A DNA stretch of 64,000 nt, taken from NCBI GenBank assembly GCA_034509425.1, contig JAVTVJ010000534.1, positions 62,001 through 126,000 on the forward strand, given 5' to 3'. This document shows, in pieces, positions 12,170-24,446 of this stretch. Below the pieces are notes generated by a model. It searched no databases and had not been told where the DNA came from. It saw only the letters and a list, made by a program, of their open reading frames with translations. Source of the DNA: Eopsaltria australis (lineage: Eukaryota; Chordata; Aves; Passeriformes; Petroicidae). Every line of letters begins with the position of its first letter. Position 1 is the first letter of the stretch. A program made the position numbers and the translations under genes.

Positions 12170-13848
12170 ATGATACTCAACATACTTACATGTGTCCTGT
12201 ACCTTGCTCTATACGTATTTCCATACATGGTGAACTCCCTGCCTGCAGTAATGCTCCTGTGTAGACCAGGGTATCGTATAAAAATTGCTTTATTGGTTTA
12301 TTATGTCTATTGCATGATAGTCTCCAAGGCAATGAACACCATTCAGAACATATACTCAATTTTGTTTGCTTGTCCTAGTCTGGGCTGCTACATCTGGGGC
12401 CTCCTCAACAATCACACTCAGCTCCTAGGGGAAAGAGTAGAGAGTGGTTTCTTTCAGCCTTTGAGACCTGACACAAGAGTTTTTGAAAATATTGAGTTCC
12501 CTTTGGATGTCAAAGATGGTATAATCTTGCTGTTAGTTCTGCTTTGTCTTCTTTGTACAGCCTGCACCATGTACACCACGCTTAGAGTCAGAACAATGCT
12601 CGATGTGGCACAGTATCCTCAGGATGAGGACAAGAAAAGCAGCAAAGCAACAGGCACCATATCTAAACAAACTGTCATGGAGGAAAAAGAGACCGAAAGA
12701 ACCGATAGCATCTCCACACAAGCCATCACCAAGCCAGAACAGCCTAAGCCAGTAGCAGTTGCCCCCCTTCAGAAAAAGAAAACCAGGAGCAAATCAGCCC
12801 GCACAGCGACCGATGAGGAGGAGGCTGGACCTTCGCACCAAGCAGAAGAGACGGAGCCAGAGATCATCACTCGCTCTTTATCCCTGGGTGAGCTGCGTGA
12901 CCTACGGAGGGAGTTCACCCGCCAGACAAATGAATCCATCCTGACCTGGCTTCTTCACATCTGGGACGCTGCAGCCAATGACACCATGCTAGATGGAAGT
13001 GAGGCCAGGCAACTTGGATCCCTGACCCAGGATGTGGTCATTGACCAGGGGATCAGGAGAACCCAAGAAACTCTCAGCCTTTAGCGGCGACTGCTGGCAA
13101 GTGTAAGGGACAGATACCTTTGTAAAGAAGACCTCCAGGTGCACCAAGGAAAATGGAGCACAATGGAACAAGGTATCCGATGCCTGAGAGAATTAGCCGT
13201 GCTGGAGATCATTTTCTCAGAAGATGAGAGATTCCCTAAGAAGCCAGATGATGTCCAATGCACGTCACAGATGTGGTTGAGATTCACACGGCTTGGACCA
13301 GAGATATTCTCCCGTTACCTAGCAAGACTGAATGGAGGGAAGGAGCGGACAAGGTGGGAATACTGGTCAACAAACTAAGAATTTATGAGGACACTGTCAC
13401 TGTCCTGTTACGCACTCATGTCTCATCTGTGGAAACAAAGCTGGCTGAGCACGTCCGGAACTTGGAAGAGAAACTCAGAAAGGAGCTGAAGCAAGAAATT
13501 CACCACATCTCGCCAGAACCAACAAGAGTCTCTGCTATTAGGAGCCAACATCCCCCAGCCAGAGAAAGAAGATACACTCCACTAGGTAACCTCTGGTTTT
13601 TCCTTCAGGAGCATGGAGAAGACATGAGAAAGTGGGACAGAAAACCCACCTCTTCCTTAGCAGCCCGAGTACGTGAACTGAAAAGAAGAACAGCTACCAC
13701 AAGAAGCCCACCTAGAGTCAACGCTGCTCCGGTCTCTTGTGGACAGAACTCAGAACAGTATAGGAATGATGATATGACCGATCCTCTGGAAGGGACCTCA
13801 AGAACATATTTACAGGAAGAGAGCAACGTGTACCACGATCAGGAATAG
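12170..13848 (+). pseudogene. gag: Provirus A gag, broken, with N-terminal membrane segments
   Basis: The likely start is the ATG at 12170 in a good context (caccATG); the open frame upstream uses only a TTG. The first ~145 residues contain three or four strongly hydrophobic segments (about residues 1-24, 37-55, 62-82 and 114-136). A charged linker rich in K, E and T follows. The matrix/capsid-like part starts with SLSLGELRDLRREF and includes TWLLHIWD. An amber stop interrupts at 13082-13084. The same frame resumes and carries RELAVLEIIF and a W-x-R-F capsid block to about 13340, where a frameshift moves coding to another frame. That frame carries a coiled-coil-like segment (ETKLAEHVRNLEEKL) and a C-terminal block with ARERRYTPLG and DPLEGTS, and ends at TAG 13846-13848. 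No CCHC zinc knuckle was seen. The capsid part identifies it as ERVL-type gag; the role of the membrane part is unknown. Confidence 0.8.
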
Positions 13849-16800
13849 AGGGGCCCTGCCTCTAGCCAGGTAGAGGAAAGGGACAACCAGATCTATTGGA
13901 CCGTGTGGATCTGATGGCCTGTCACGTCTGACCCACAAAGATATATGGCTTTGGTTGACACCAGCGCTCAATGTACCCTGATGCCATCAAGATATGTGGG
14001 AACAGAATCTATTTCTATTTCTGGGGTGACAGGAGGATCCCAGCAGCTGACTGTATTGGAGGCTGAAGTGAGTTTAACTGGGAATGAGTGGCAGAAACAC
14101 CCCATCGTGACTGGCCCAGAGGCCCCATGCATCCTGGGCATAGACTTTCTTAGAAATGGGTATTTCAAAGACCGAAAAGGACATCGTTGGGCTTTCGGGG
14201 TAGCCGCTGTAGAAACAGAAGACATCCGACAGCTGAATACCTTGCCTGGTCTCTCAGATGACCCCTCTGCTGTGGGACTGCTGGAAGTTGAGGAACAACA
14301 GGTACCAATCGCCACGGCAACAGTGCACCGTCGGCAGTACCGCACAGACAGAGACTCTATGGTTCCCATCCACGAGATGATTCGTAAACTGGAGAGCCAA
14401 GGGGTGGTCAGCAAGGCTCATTCACCCTTTAACAGTCCTATATGGTCAGTGCATAAGTCCAGTGGAGGATGGAGACTGACAGTAGATTATCGTGGCCTGA
14501 ATGAGGTCACACCACCACTGAGTGCTGCTGTACTAGACATGTTGGAACTTCAGTACGAACTGGAATCCAAGGCAGCAAAGTGGTATGCGACCATCGATAT
14601 TGCCAATGCCTTTTTCTCCATTCCTCTGGCAGCAGAGTGCAGGCCTCAGTTTGCTTTCACCTGGAGGGGAGTGCAATACACCTGGAACAGACTCCCCCAG
14701 GGGTGGAAGCACAGCCCTACGATCTGCCATGGACTGATCCAGGCTGCACTGGAAAAGGGTGAGGCTCCAGAACATTTGCAGTACATCGACGACATCATCG
14801 TATGGGGGAACACAGCAGAGGAAGTCTTTGAGAAAGGAAAGAAGATCATCCAGATTCTCCTAAGAGCTGGTGTTATGATCTAATTATTAAAGTTCTTTAG
14901 AGATACCTCTGCGCAAATTAAGGTACAAGCGAGACTATATGCCAATCAATAGTATGGGTTTTATTTGATAGTAAATATGAGAGAGAGAGAGAGAAGAAGT
15001 GAGAGAAAAGAGGGAGTAGGGAGAAATAAGAAAGAGAGAGAGAGAAGAAAAGAGAGAGTAGGGAGAAAGATGGGGGGACAGAGAGGGACAGGGACAAAGA
15101 AGTATCACCACTCCGTGGGCCCCACTGGTGTTCTGATGTCCTCTTCAGCTGGTCTCAGTGGTGGAAGTCCCCCCACAAGCACAGAATGCCGTGGGTTAAT
15201 ATACACTCAGGCCAGGTGGAAATGTCCAGGCATGTCCCCCTGGGGGAGGGGGCAGCCTCTAGCAGCAGACTCTGCTTGCATCACGTGCAGTCCTGTGGTG
15301 CAAGGCGTCTGGGGAGCACTTTGGGGGGTCTGTGATAGATTGTGACTCCCCCTTAGCTGCCTCTCACGTGAGAGTCCCGTGGATGTGGCTTGTGGGGTTG
15401 GGGAGGCTTCACAGCTGGGCCAGTTTGTGTACTGGAGGATGCGTGTGTATTGCCTCTGATCAGAGGTTACGCCATCCTCCTCCCCCCTTCAGCTGGGGGA
15501 GGACTGTGCAAACTTGGCTTCTGTGAGCTGTGCTTTGTCCCCCACCCCAAACTCAGCTAGAAACGACTCTCACTATAGCTGGTGGCTTCAGCTTCTGTGG
15601 ACGAATTCCTTTCTCTGAGATGATTGAACAATAGGCTTTTCCCTTTATCTAATCTCAGCAGTTTGACTCAGTTCAAAGTCCCAGTCAGGTATCTTCAGGG
15701 AAGCTTCTCTGACCAAAACTTTATATCAATGTTTCAGGCATGAACTATTTTCAGTCTCTGACAGCTGGTTTTGCCATCAAGCGAAGTAAGGTTAAGGGAC
15801 CCGCTCAAGAAATCCAGTTTTTAGGAGTCAAGTAGCAAGATGGACGTCGCCAGATCCCAACCGAAGTAGTCACCAAGATCACTGCTATGTCCCCACCTAC
15901 GAACAAGAAGGAAACCCAGGCTTTTCTAGGAGCTGTCAGGTTTTGGAGAATGCATATCCCGGAATACAGCACAATTGTAAGCCCTCTTTACCTCGTGACA
16001 CGAAAAATAAATGATTTCCAGTGGGGTCCTGAGCAACAACAAGCATTTTAACAAATTAAGCAGGAGATTGCCCATGCAGTAGCCCTTGGGCCAGTCAGAA
16101 CAGGGCAGGATGTGAAAAACGTACTCTACACTGCGGCCGGGGAGAATGGTCCATCCTGGAGCCTGTGGCAGAAGGGACCTGAAGAGGCTCGAGGACGACC
16201 ACTTGGGTTCTGGAGTCGGGGATACAAAGGATCTGAGGTCAGCTATACCCCAACCGAGAAAGAGATTCTTGCGGCTTATGAAGGAGTTCGAGCTGCCTCG
16301 GAAGTAATTGGCACCGAAGCACAGCTGCTTCTGGCACCCCGACTACCAGTGCTGGGTTGGATGTTCAAGGGAAGAGTTCCTTCCACACATCATGCCACCG
16401 ATGCCACATGGAGCAAGTGGATTGTGCTGATCACACAGCGAGCCCGGATAGGAAACCCTAATCGCCCTGGGATTCTGGAAATTATAACAAACTGGCCTGA
16501 AGGTGAGAGTTTTGGGTTATCTTCTGAAGAAGAGGGGCAAGTGACACGTGCTGAGGAAGCCCCACCATATAACGAGCTACTGGAGAGCGAAAGACGATAT
16601 GCCCTCTTCACTGATGGTTCCTGCCGAATTGTGGGCGCTAACGGGAAATGGAAAGCTGCCGTACGGAGCCCCATATGACGAGTTGCACAAGCTACTGAGG
16701 AAGAAGGTGGATTGAGTCAAGTCGCAGAGCTTAAAGCCGTCCAGTTGGCTTTGGATATTGCTGAGCGAGAGAAGCGCCATCGGCTCTATCTCTACACCGA

Positions 16801-17791
16801 CTCCTGGATGGTAGCTAACTTTCTCTGGGGATGGTTAGATCGCTGGAGAAAGGCCAACTGGCAGCGCAGAGGGAAACCCATCTAGGCTGCTGAGATTTGG
16901 CGGGACATCGCTACCCGTGTAGAGAGGCTGACCATGAAGGTTCGACATGTGGATGCACATGTACCCAAGAGTCGGGCCAATGAAGAGCATCGTAATAATG
17001 AGCGGGTGGACCAAGCTGCCAAACTGAGAGTATCACAGGTGGATCTGGACTGGCAGCACAAGGGAGAATTATTTCTAGCTCGTTGGGCCCATGATGCCTC
17101 CGGTCATCAGGGATGAGATGCAATGTACCGATGGGCTCGTGACCGAGGCGGGGACTTGACCATGGACAGCATCTCACAGGTCATCCATGGCTGCGAGACC
17201 TGCACTATGATCAAGCAGGCCAAGCGGGTGAAGCCTCTTTGGTACGGTGGACGATGGTCAAAGTATAGGTATGGGGAAGCCTGGCAAGTTGACTACATCA
17301 CCCTTCCCCAAACCCTCCAAGGCAAGCGCTACGTGCTGACCATGGTGGAAGCAACCACTGGATGGTTGGAGACCTATGCTGTTCCTCATGCTACCGCCCG
17401 AAACACCATCTTAGGCCTGGAAAAGCAAGTCTTGTGGAGACATGGCCCCCCTGAGAGAATTGAGTCGGACAAGGGGACCCATTTCAAGAATGGCCTTATA
17501 AACAGCTGGGCCAGAGAACATGGCATCGAGTGGATATATCATATCCCTTATCATGCACCAGCTGCTGGGAAAGTTGAATGGTGCAACGGACTGCTTAAGA
17601 CAACCCTGAAGGGACTTGGCAGGGGGACCTTCAAAAACTGGGAAATTAACTTAGCAAAGGCCACCTGGATGGTCAACAAACGAGGCTCCATCAATCAAGC
17701 TGGTCCTGCCCAGTCTGAACCCTTGCACACAGTGGACGGAGATAGAGTCCCTGTGGTACACATGAAAGGTACTTTAGGAAAGACTGTTTAG
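13849..17791 (+). pseudogene. pol: Provirus A pol (protease, RT, RNase H, integrase), broken
   Basis: Pol follows gag in the same frame after the gag amber stop. Another stop lies at 13913-13915. The protease has VDTSA where DTGA is usual. RT shows ATIDIANAFFSIP, LPQGW and the active site YIDD (14782-14793). The nested solo LTR then splits RT at 14871, and coding resumes at 15769 in the frame expected if 898 bp were inserted. RNase H starts with ALFTDGS near 16600. Integrase shows a zinc-finger remnant (GHQG...CETC) and the D, D-x35-E triad in VDYI, ESDKGTHF and GKVEWCN. In-frame stops lie at 15833, 16049, 16676, 16883 and 17114, and the visible end is TAG at 17789. RT converts viral RNA to DNA, and integrase inserts it into the host chromosome. 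This copy cannot make either enzyme intact. Confidence 0.92.
14866..15768 (-). mobile_element. Solo LTR nested in provirus A RT, with 5-bp duplication
   Basis: The 893-bp unit 14871-15763 begins TGTTATGATC and ends CTCTGACA. It is flanked on both sides by gctgg (14866-14870 and 15764-15768). The RT reading frame stops at its left edge and resumes at its right edge. A long GA-rich purine tract lies at about 14976-15075. On the - strand an AATAAA occurs in CTATCAAATAAAACC, about 90 bases before the unit's - strand end, so the LTR probably points opposite to provirus A. No internal retroviral sequence remains, as expected after LTR-LTR recombination. The family is not recognised; the 5-bp duplication is compatible with class I or class III. 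Confidence 0.85.
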
Positions 17792-17950
17792 ATTAGTCCC
17801 ACCTCAGACAAAGGCAAACCCATCCGCGGGGTTGTTTTTGCTCAAGGACCCTGATTACACTTGGTGGGTAATGCAGAAAGATGGGGAAACCCATTGTGTA
17901 CCACAAAGAAACGTAAAATTAAGTGAGAACTGTGTGTAAAGTTTCATTGT

Positions 17951-17965
17951 ATATTATGTATATAT

Positions 17966-17996
<31 letters not shown>
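17951..17996. repeat. (AT)n microsatellite inside provirus A
   Basis: An interrupted TA/AT dinucleotide run between the end of pol and the polypurine tract. It is absent from the LTRs. Confidence 0.95.
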
Positions 17997-18043
17997 GTAG
18001 AGTTTAAAGAGGGTATTGGTTTGGGTATCATGTAGATGGTGAT

Positions 18044-18061
18044 AGAATAAGGGGTGGATAA
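18044..18061 (+). promoter_or_regulatory. Polypurine tract of provirus A
   Basis: A purine-rich run (AGAATAAGGGGTGGATAA type) lies directly before the 3' LTR. This is the position where plus-strand DNA synthesis is primed. It has two T interruptions, so it is a weak tract. Confidence 0.6.
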
Positions 18062-18640
18062 TGTCTTAGGTTACAATGGTATGTATTCTATCACCATCTT
18101 CATGGGCTGTTGGGGGCAGGTGGGGCAGTGTTCCTGGCTCATCCCTGATGGCCCCAGGGCATGTCTTCTAATGGGCCAGCTGTTGGAGCCAGGTGGGGCA
18201 CTTTGCTCATCCCTGATGGCTCCATTTAATGGGCCATTGAGTCCCACTGATAAAACTACATCATCCCATTGTGAGATGCTGCACCCAGGGTGAGGAACCA
18301 AGCATCCCTATCTGGATATAATCTGGGATTTGAAACACCACAAGTCAGCTTTTCCACTGGATTCCCAGAGGAAGACCAGACCCTTCTACACCACCACTGG
18401 ACCTTTAGAGGAGAACTACACTTTTCACAGGATCAGTGCTTCAACAGAACCACATCTATCACTCCCAGAGGACTGCAGCCACCATCTAAGTGGACTACTA
18501 CCAACACCCTGACCGACAGGGTGTCAGGTTGTATTCTGACTCTATCAGTGTTTTTTTTACTATTGCATTTATTTAATTTTTTCTATTAAATTGTAGATCT
18601 TACTTTGAGTCTCTCACTGATTTGCTTTCAAACTACCACC
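18062..18640 (+). repeat. 3' LTR of provirus A
   Basis: Matches the 5' LTR along its full length with about 18 substitutions, a 1-bp deletion and a 2-bp insertion. Its last bases are ACTACCACC instead of ACTACTACA, so the terminal CA has mutated. It is followed by ttatc, the target duplication. Confidence 0.93.
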
Positions 18641-18645
18641 TTATC

Positions 18646-21291
18646 TTATTCAGAATAATGAGTCAGGTCGTGTAGTATTGTACAGATTTAAATCATGTGC
18701 ATGCATTTCAAGCTGGAACAAGTTTATACTGCAGTCTCCTGTGTGTACTATTTTATTAAGTTACTGGTAGCTTTAATAGTTAAAATAACTGTTTTTCAAA
18801 CAAGAAGGCCTGTGAAAGGTGGTAATTCTTTATTCTTAAATGATAAATTACTGTCAGAGAGGTACAGTACGTTTAAGAAACTTTATTGATAAAATATAGA
18901 ATTAAAAGTTTAAATCAGACTATAATGATATTATAAACATTTCACAGGGATGTTTGCAGTCCTAACTGTATTTTTAAATACTTTTTAAAGGAAATTTAGC
19001 AGCTGACTGTACATAGATTAAGGCAATCAAGATATCTTGCAAGTGGAAAAGCTAGATAGTAGCTGTTGGGTTTTGGGTTTTTTATGCTTGGTAGCTTAAT
19101 AGTCTTCTGTAGTCAAAGCTGACTCATGTTTAGGAAATTCCATGTGTATTATGTTGGGAGACCAAATGAAATATAAGGGTTTTTTCCTCAAATATGAATT
19201 TCTCTTAATTTTAGGCTTTTTGGCTAAGAGTTTTTTTAAAATTTGAAATGTGGAATATTGTTGATTCTTGAGTGCTTTTGAAGATTTTCTTCTGGTATTT
19301 CTCCAAGCTAGTGGTGAATATGGAGAGTTAGCTGTAGAATGTGGTTTCATGTTGCATCTGATTAATGATACTGCAGACTGATTTTGGTAGTGTGTGACTT
19401 CAGGGTCCCTTTTTGTCATGCCTCTGCCCATAGGTTCTCTCTACTTCTCTTGCACAGACGTATGAGTTGTGCTGCCTGAGGGTGGATTGTTTTAAATAAA
19501 ACAGAAATACACGCGGTTCTGGTGCATTGATTTGCATTGGGTTTCCAGCATTTCCTCACAAAACAATAGTTTTCTACAATGGGTATTTTGATGTTTCTAT
19601 TATTCTTTGGGTAATGCCTAGCATTTTACTTGGTTGCGTAAGATATACTTATTTTTCCTAACTGTGCTAGAAATTAGGCACCCAGAATTTAATTGCTAAA
19701 GCACCTACTGAAAATAATACAGTACAGCATTTATTATTTAACAGCTATTCCTGTTAACATGCTGAGAATGTATTAATGAACTGTCATTGGTAGGTAGAGG
19801 AAAAAAGCAGAAGTAAGCTAGGATAAATCAGCTGTTCCAGAATTCCAGTTCCTAAAATTTATTGAGCTACCTAATTAGGTATCTCTGATGTATATTTATT
19901 CATATGCATGTGTATATATGCAATGTGGGCTCTATACATAAAATATAGTGCTGGTGACATAGCTACTCATGGGCTAGTTAATAATGCACTCCATTGTTCC
20001 AGGCTATGCACAAAGAATAATAGATATCACACTCTTAAAAAGAGGAGTTTAGCAAGAAGAGAAGATGAAGAATACTTTATAGAGCTAGAATGAACAATGA
20101 GACAGCTGCAAGTAGTTCATCCTTAATTTTTCTTTTAACATCTGGTGGCACTAAGATGAAGAGAAAGGAAAACAACTGTTGAGGCTATCAAGAGACTTGG
20201 ATGTGGAAAAAAGGGGAGCATGAAGGTAGAAGCAGCATGAAGTAAGAGAGAAAGCTGTGAATATTGTTCATGAGGTGAATTAGTAGAAATTCCTGAACAA
20301 ACTGAGGTGGCTAAGAGATGCACTTTCTGAATGTAGACAGATAACTTTCTTGCAATGGATAAGATACTTATCTTGTTATGATAATTTAAATTTCCATTAA
20401 ACCATGAAAGATAGATAAACAAATAAACTATCTCATTAAACACTGTCAGGACCTTAGAATAATGCAACAAAACCAGCACAGGTTTGCTGCATAATGAACT
20501 TAAATTTAGGTGTTTCCTAAACTAAAATACTACATAGACACTGTGAAACACTTAACAAGCAAGCTAGCGAGTACTTTACAGCATCACCATGATGAACAGT
20601 GATTACATCAGTGGTGGACTGCCTGTCAGACCTCCAGCCTTGTGGCTGCACAGCTGGAGCAGGACAGTGTCACCATATCCCAGCCTGGGCACACACCTGT
20701 GCACTTCGTCCCACACAGGTCACATTACAGGGCTGTCCCTGCAGAGTGACCTGCCCTTCCTGCCCTGGCTGGCTGCAGCCTCATCTCATGGCTGTGGGGA
20801 CGGGTGTTCTCAGCTCTCCTGTGTCTGACACGCAGGGCTCACACCTCTGCCTGGCATATGAGAGGTGCCTGCATTTTGGTACCCCTTCAGATAGGACGAG
20901 GGAGGTTCTGTGTAGCATCATACAGGGGAAACTCTGGGAGAAAGTTTGTCAGAACAACTTCTTCTTTGTGTAAGGTGCCATTAGGAAGAAAGTGACAAAA
21001 TTAAATTTTCGGTCTGCAGTATCCTGAACCATTGCATGGACTGGATTAGTCATGCCCACAGTAGCATTTATATATATCCCTGCCACTTTTCAATTTATTA
21101 ATTCCTACAGGAAGCATGACATTGTACTTAAGAAACATAGTGAATTTTACTGCATTTAGATGGCAGGAGTCCTGTGTTGCAGTTTAGAGGTTTGGGAAAC
21201 CAGGCAGAAACACTAATTGTGTAGTGGTTTTTAATTCGCCTATTTGAGTTCCTGGCTAAATGCCAGCACACTTACTAAAATTACTCAGTTT
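18646..21291. other. Intronic sequence, nothing recognised
   Basis: AT-rich, with a more GC-rich patch at about 20610-20960 that has overlapping frames on the + strand but no recognised protein or repeat family. Confidence 0.45.
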
Positions 21292-22795
21292 TGTTATGAG
21301 ATAAGGATTAGAAGTAGGCAAAGTAGGTTCAGACTTTAAGGAATATAAAGAGAATTTATTAACAGACTTAAAAAAAAAGGAAATAATAACAATCAGGAAT
21401 CAGAACAAAAACTTTAGAACACCCTTCTTCCCTCCCCCACCTCTCCATTTCTTTCCCACTGACCATACAAAAAGACAACACTTCAAATTTTAGTTAGTTT
21501 ACCACCTCTGAAATAGTCCTTTTCTCAGTTCATGTAGGGAGAGAAGTTTTCTCTTGCTTTACCATGTTGATTCCCATAGGAAAATACAGTTCCTATGGTT
21601 GTCAGCCTCACAACAAGCAGCCTCCCGGAAGGAAAAGATCTGCTTGTTCTGGAAAACCCCTCCCACTTTAGTAGTTTTCACAGGACTACTACAGTGGGCA
21701 TATGATGGTCGCTGAGGTACTCTTTTGAGGATGAACATTTCTATTACAGTGGCAACGAAATCCCCTTTTCTCATTATTGACAGCATAAGTCTTCTTCTAT
21801 TATTCCTGGGGCAAGGAATCTTTACACAGGAGTCTTAGTCCACTGGCTGTAGCTGGAACATTACATCCCCCCTTTTTCACTGTTTTAGACCATTGTTCAT
21901 ATATTACAGGGTATATTATGGCTGAGTTTATCATGTCTTTACAAGAGAAGTTTCAGCCTTAAAGTTTAGGCACTCCTCATCTCCTCCTTCTCTGGATATA
22001 GGCCTTGCTTCATTCATTAACTTGGAGTCTTTATGTTGTACCTTTTGTAGGTGTCATCATCCTTTCTTTTTCTGTGTAGGGGAAAACGGATGTTTTCAAG
22101 TCCCATCCTGATATTGAAAAGGTTAATTTGTCTTTCAGCCAGGCGATGGTCACATGACCTCTACCCACGCTGTTTGAGTGTAACATTCCCAGTGCCCAAA
22201 CTGAAGGAGAGGGACCCGCCTGTGCCGCTCTCCATCCAAGCTGCATCTGAGTCACAGGGGGCCTGGCCCGAGCTTTCTCCCACGCATGGCTTCGCGCAGA
22301 ATGGGGCCCGCGGGGCTGCATCTGACTTGCAGGAGGCCAGCCTGAGCTTTCTCCTGTGCTGGACTGTGCCACAGGGAGCTGGACCGGCCCGGCCAGGCGG
22401 GACGAGGTCGGTAAGGCTGAGTCACCTCGGCCTGGGGCAACAGAATGAAGCCTCTCTTGGCTTGGGCAGAGCTGAGCGGAACCGACCTGGCTCCCTCTCA
22501 CATGGAGCTGCCGTGAGGGACTGAAAGTCCGGCATGAGCTTCCCCCCACCCTGCGCCATCTCGGCCGGCAGCCCAGGCCATGAGGCCTGGGCAGACCTCA
22601 CCAGATGGCATGGAGGGAAGAGAGCGATGTTTTTTCTCAGTCAGCTGGAAGTCTAAAAGAGGTCTTCTTCAGATCCCCTCCTGGTTTTATGAGTTCTGGG
22701 GGTGGAGACTGTAATACCTCCTTTTGGATACGTCAGTTCTTGCTTCACCTCCTTCCTTCTGCACCGGAAATCCCACCCAAGGTTACCCCACAACA
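21292..22795 (-). repeat. Possible long LTR, boundaries uncertain
   Basis: On the - strand the block would begin TGTTGTGGGGTAACC and end CTCATAACA. It has an AATAAA (in GTTAATAAATTC) about 70 bases before that end, and an AT-rich half followed by a GC-rich half (22200-22580 in + coordinates). This layout resembles a long avian LTR. No matching target duplication was found (left gtttt, right tcgtg). The GC-rich part yields overlapping frames on both strands (22031-22549), which look like composition artefacts. Confidence 0.4.
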
Positions 22796-23744
22796 TCGTG
22801 TTAGTGAAGGAATGGCTAATTGCTTTCTGAAATTGTGAAAGAACATAGGTAATATCAAATTAAATGTTTAAATATAAACTAGTATTTAGGAAGAGCAAAT
22901 CGACATTGCTACCCAAGAATAGAAAATGTCCCTAGGAACAATATTTCACTTGTGATTTTCAACCAACTCAACTATATCGAATTTTTCTTAAAAACATTGG
23001 CACCCACTTTCCTGTAGCATATTAAAAATTGTCAGAGAAAGGCAGCTTATTGAAATGAAGTGCTATTCCCTTTTATAGAGTAAGGCAGAAGCTGGGGTTG
23101 TACCAAAAATAATGATGTGGAATTAAGTAACTGTAAAGTCCCCTTTGAAATGCTCAGGTAGGATGCAGTGTTTGTTGTAGAAGTGTATCAAGAGATTCAA
23201 GAAAGGAGAATAAAGAACTTTATTGATGAACCAGTAATTCCAGTTTGTCAGGAAGAATTACTGGTTCTGCTTCTTCTGAGTGATGAATAACCCCCAAAGT
23301 GACTTCAAGTGATGTTGGATTCACCTTTCTTTGTTACACACATATAGTTAATCCAAAATTTAAAATGTTCAGTATGTCACATTTCTCAAATAAGCAAGGA
23401 CGTAGCTGACATACAATGGTGTCTAATACTAAAACTCACTTAAGCACTAAGGCTGCCATGGTCGTGGTAAGGAAACCAGAAGAAAAAGTGCTGTCAGAAT
23501 TTGGGAGTGTATCTACATTGCATGAACAGAGCACAGTAAAGAAGGCATATTGTGCCTTGTCAGGGTCTTTCTTACAATTACCATCACTGTAACACTCAAA
23601 TCCTTTGCTGAATAAAAATAAGGGTGTGATGCACTGAGCTGTGAGCACCTTAGAGCCACTGGATCAGGGAGAATGCTGTGCTTCAGTCTGGTCCTGGTCC
23701 TGCTTAAAGCCTACGTATCATAAAATATCCAGAGTTGGCAGGAA
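22796..23744. other. Intronic sequence, nothing recognised
   Basis: AT-rich sequence without recognised exon or repeat. A short near-palindrome lies around 23232-23268 (accagtaattcc ... ggaagaattactggt). Confidence 0.45.
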
Positions 23745-24380
23745 AGTACAATTCCTGTCCCACACAGGACACCCCAAGAGTCACACCATGTGCCCAAGAG
23801 CATTGTCCAAATGCTTCTTGAACTCTGTCAGGCTGTTGCTGTGATCACTTCCCTGGGGAGCTGTTCCAGTGCCCAACCACCCTCTGGGTGAAGAAAGTTT
23901 TCCTTATGTCCAACCTAAACCTTCCTGGCACAGCTTCATGCTGTTCCTTTGAGTCCTGTCCCTGGTCACCTGAGTGAAGAGATCAGTGGCTGCCCCTCCC
24001 CTTCCCCTTGTTAGGAAGCTGTAGACAGCTGTGACATCTCCCTTCAGTCTCCTTCAGGCTGAATAAGTCAAGTGACCTCATCCACTCCTTGGCTTTCTCC
24101 TTCAGACCCTTCACCATCTTCATAGCTCTCCTTTGGACATTCTGTAATAGCTTTAGATCTTCATTGTGTTGAGGCACCCGCAACTGCCTCCAGAACTCGA
24201 GGTGAGGCTGCCCCAGTGCAGAGCAGAGCAGGACAATCCCTTCCCTTGCTGGGCTGGCGATGCTTCGCCTGATGCCCTCAGGACATGCTTGGCCCTCCTG
24301 GCTTCCAGGGCACTGCTGCCTCTTTAACTCTTGGGAATGAAGAACTGATCTCAGTGATCTGCCCCACAACACTTCTGGGT
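23745..24380 (-). repeat. CR1 LINE 3' portion, old copy
   Basis: The - strand translates to a decayed CR1 ORF2 C-terminus (GQPHLEFW, LLQNVQRRAMKMVKGL, LDLFSLKE). It runs on through the CR1 3' untranslated part, including the block about making up a short consensus near 23860-23960. Several frameshifts and stops are present. It is antisense to PRKAR2B. Confidence 0.85.
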
Positions 24381-24446
24381 CTGTGGAAACTTAGTGATAA
24401 AAGCTGTTTCCCATGCAATCCATAATTAATTGATCCAGCTTCCTTT

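Larger units (their letters stand above)
11507..18645 (+). mobile_element. Provirus A: class III (ERVL-like) endogenous retrovirus, nearly full length, env-less
   Basis: Two LTRs of about 578 bp flank about 6 kb of internal sequence, with the same 5 bases (ttatc) at 11507-11511 and 18641-18645. A 5-bp duplication fits ERVL-type integrases. The order is LTR, primer site, gag, protease, RT, RNase H, integrase, polypurine tract, LTR; no env is seen, as expected for ERVL. Gag C-terminus and pol keep one frame apart from the gag stop, further in-frame stops and a nested solo LTR (14871-15763). Hand comparison of the LTRs gives about 18 substitutions plus small indels, roughly 3% divergence, so insertion is not recent but not ancient. 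It lies in the same orientation as the host gene, so its poly(A) and splice signals could act on the PRKAR2B transcript. Confidence 0.93.

Noticed and set aside
17792..18043. Possible env in provirus A
   Set aside because: Only about 250 bases remain between pol and the polypurine tract, with an AT repeat and no envelope motif. ERVL elements lack env.
22031..22549. Overlapping long frames on both strands
   Set aside because: They sit in GC-rich sequence where stops are rare. Neither resembles a known protein, and the region fits an LTR better.
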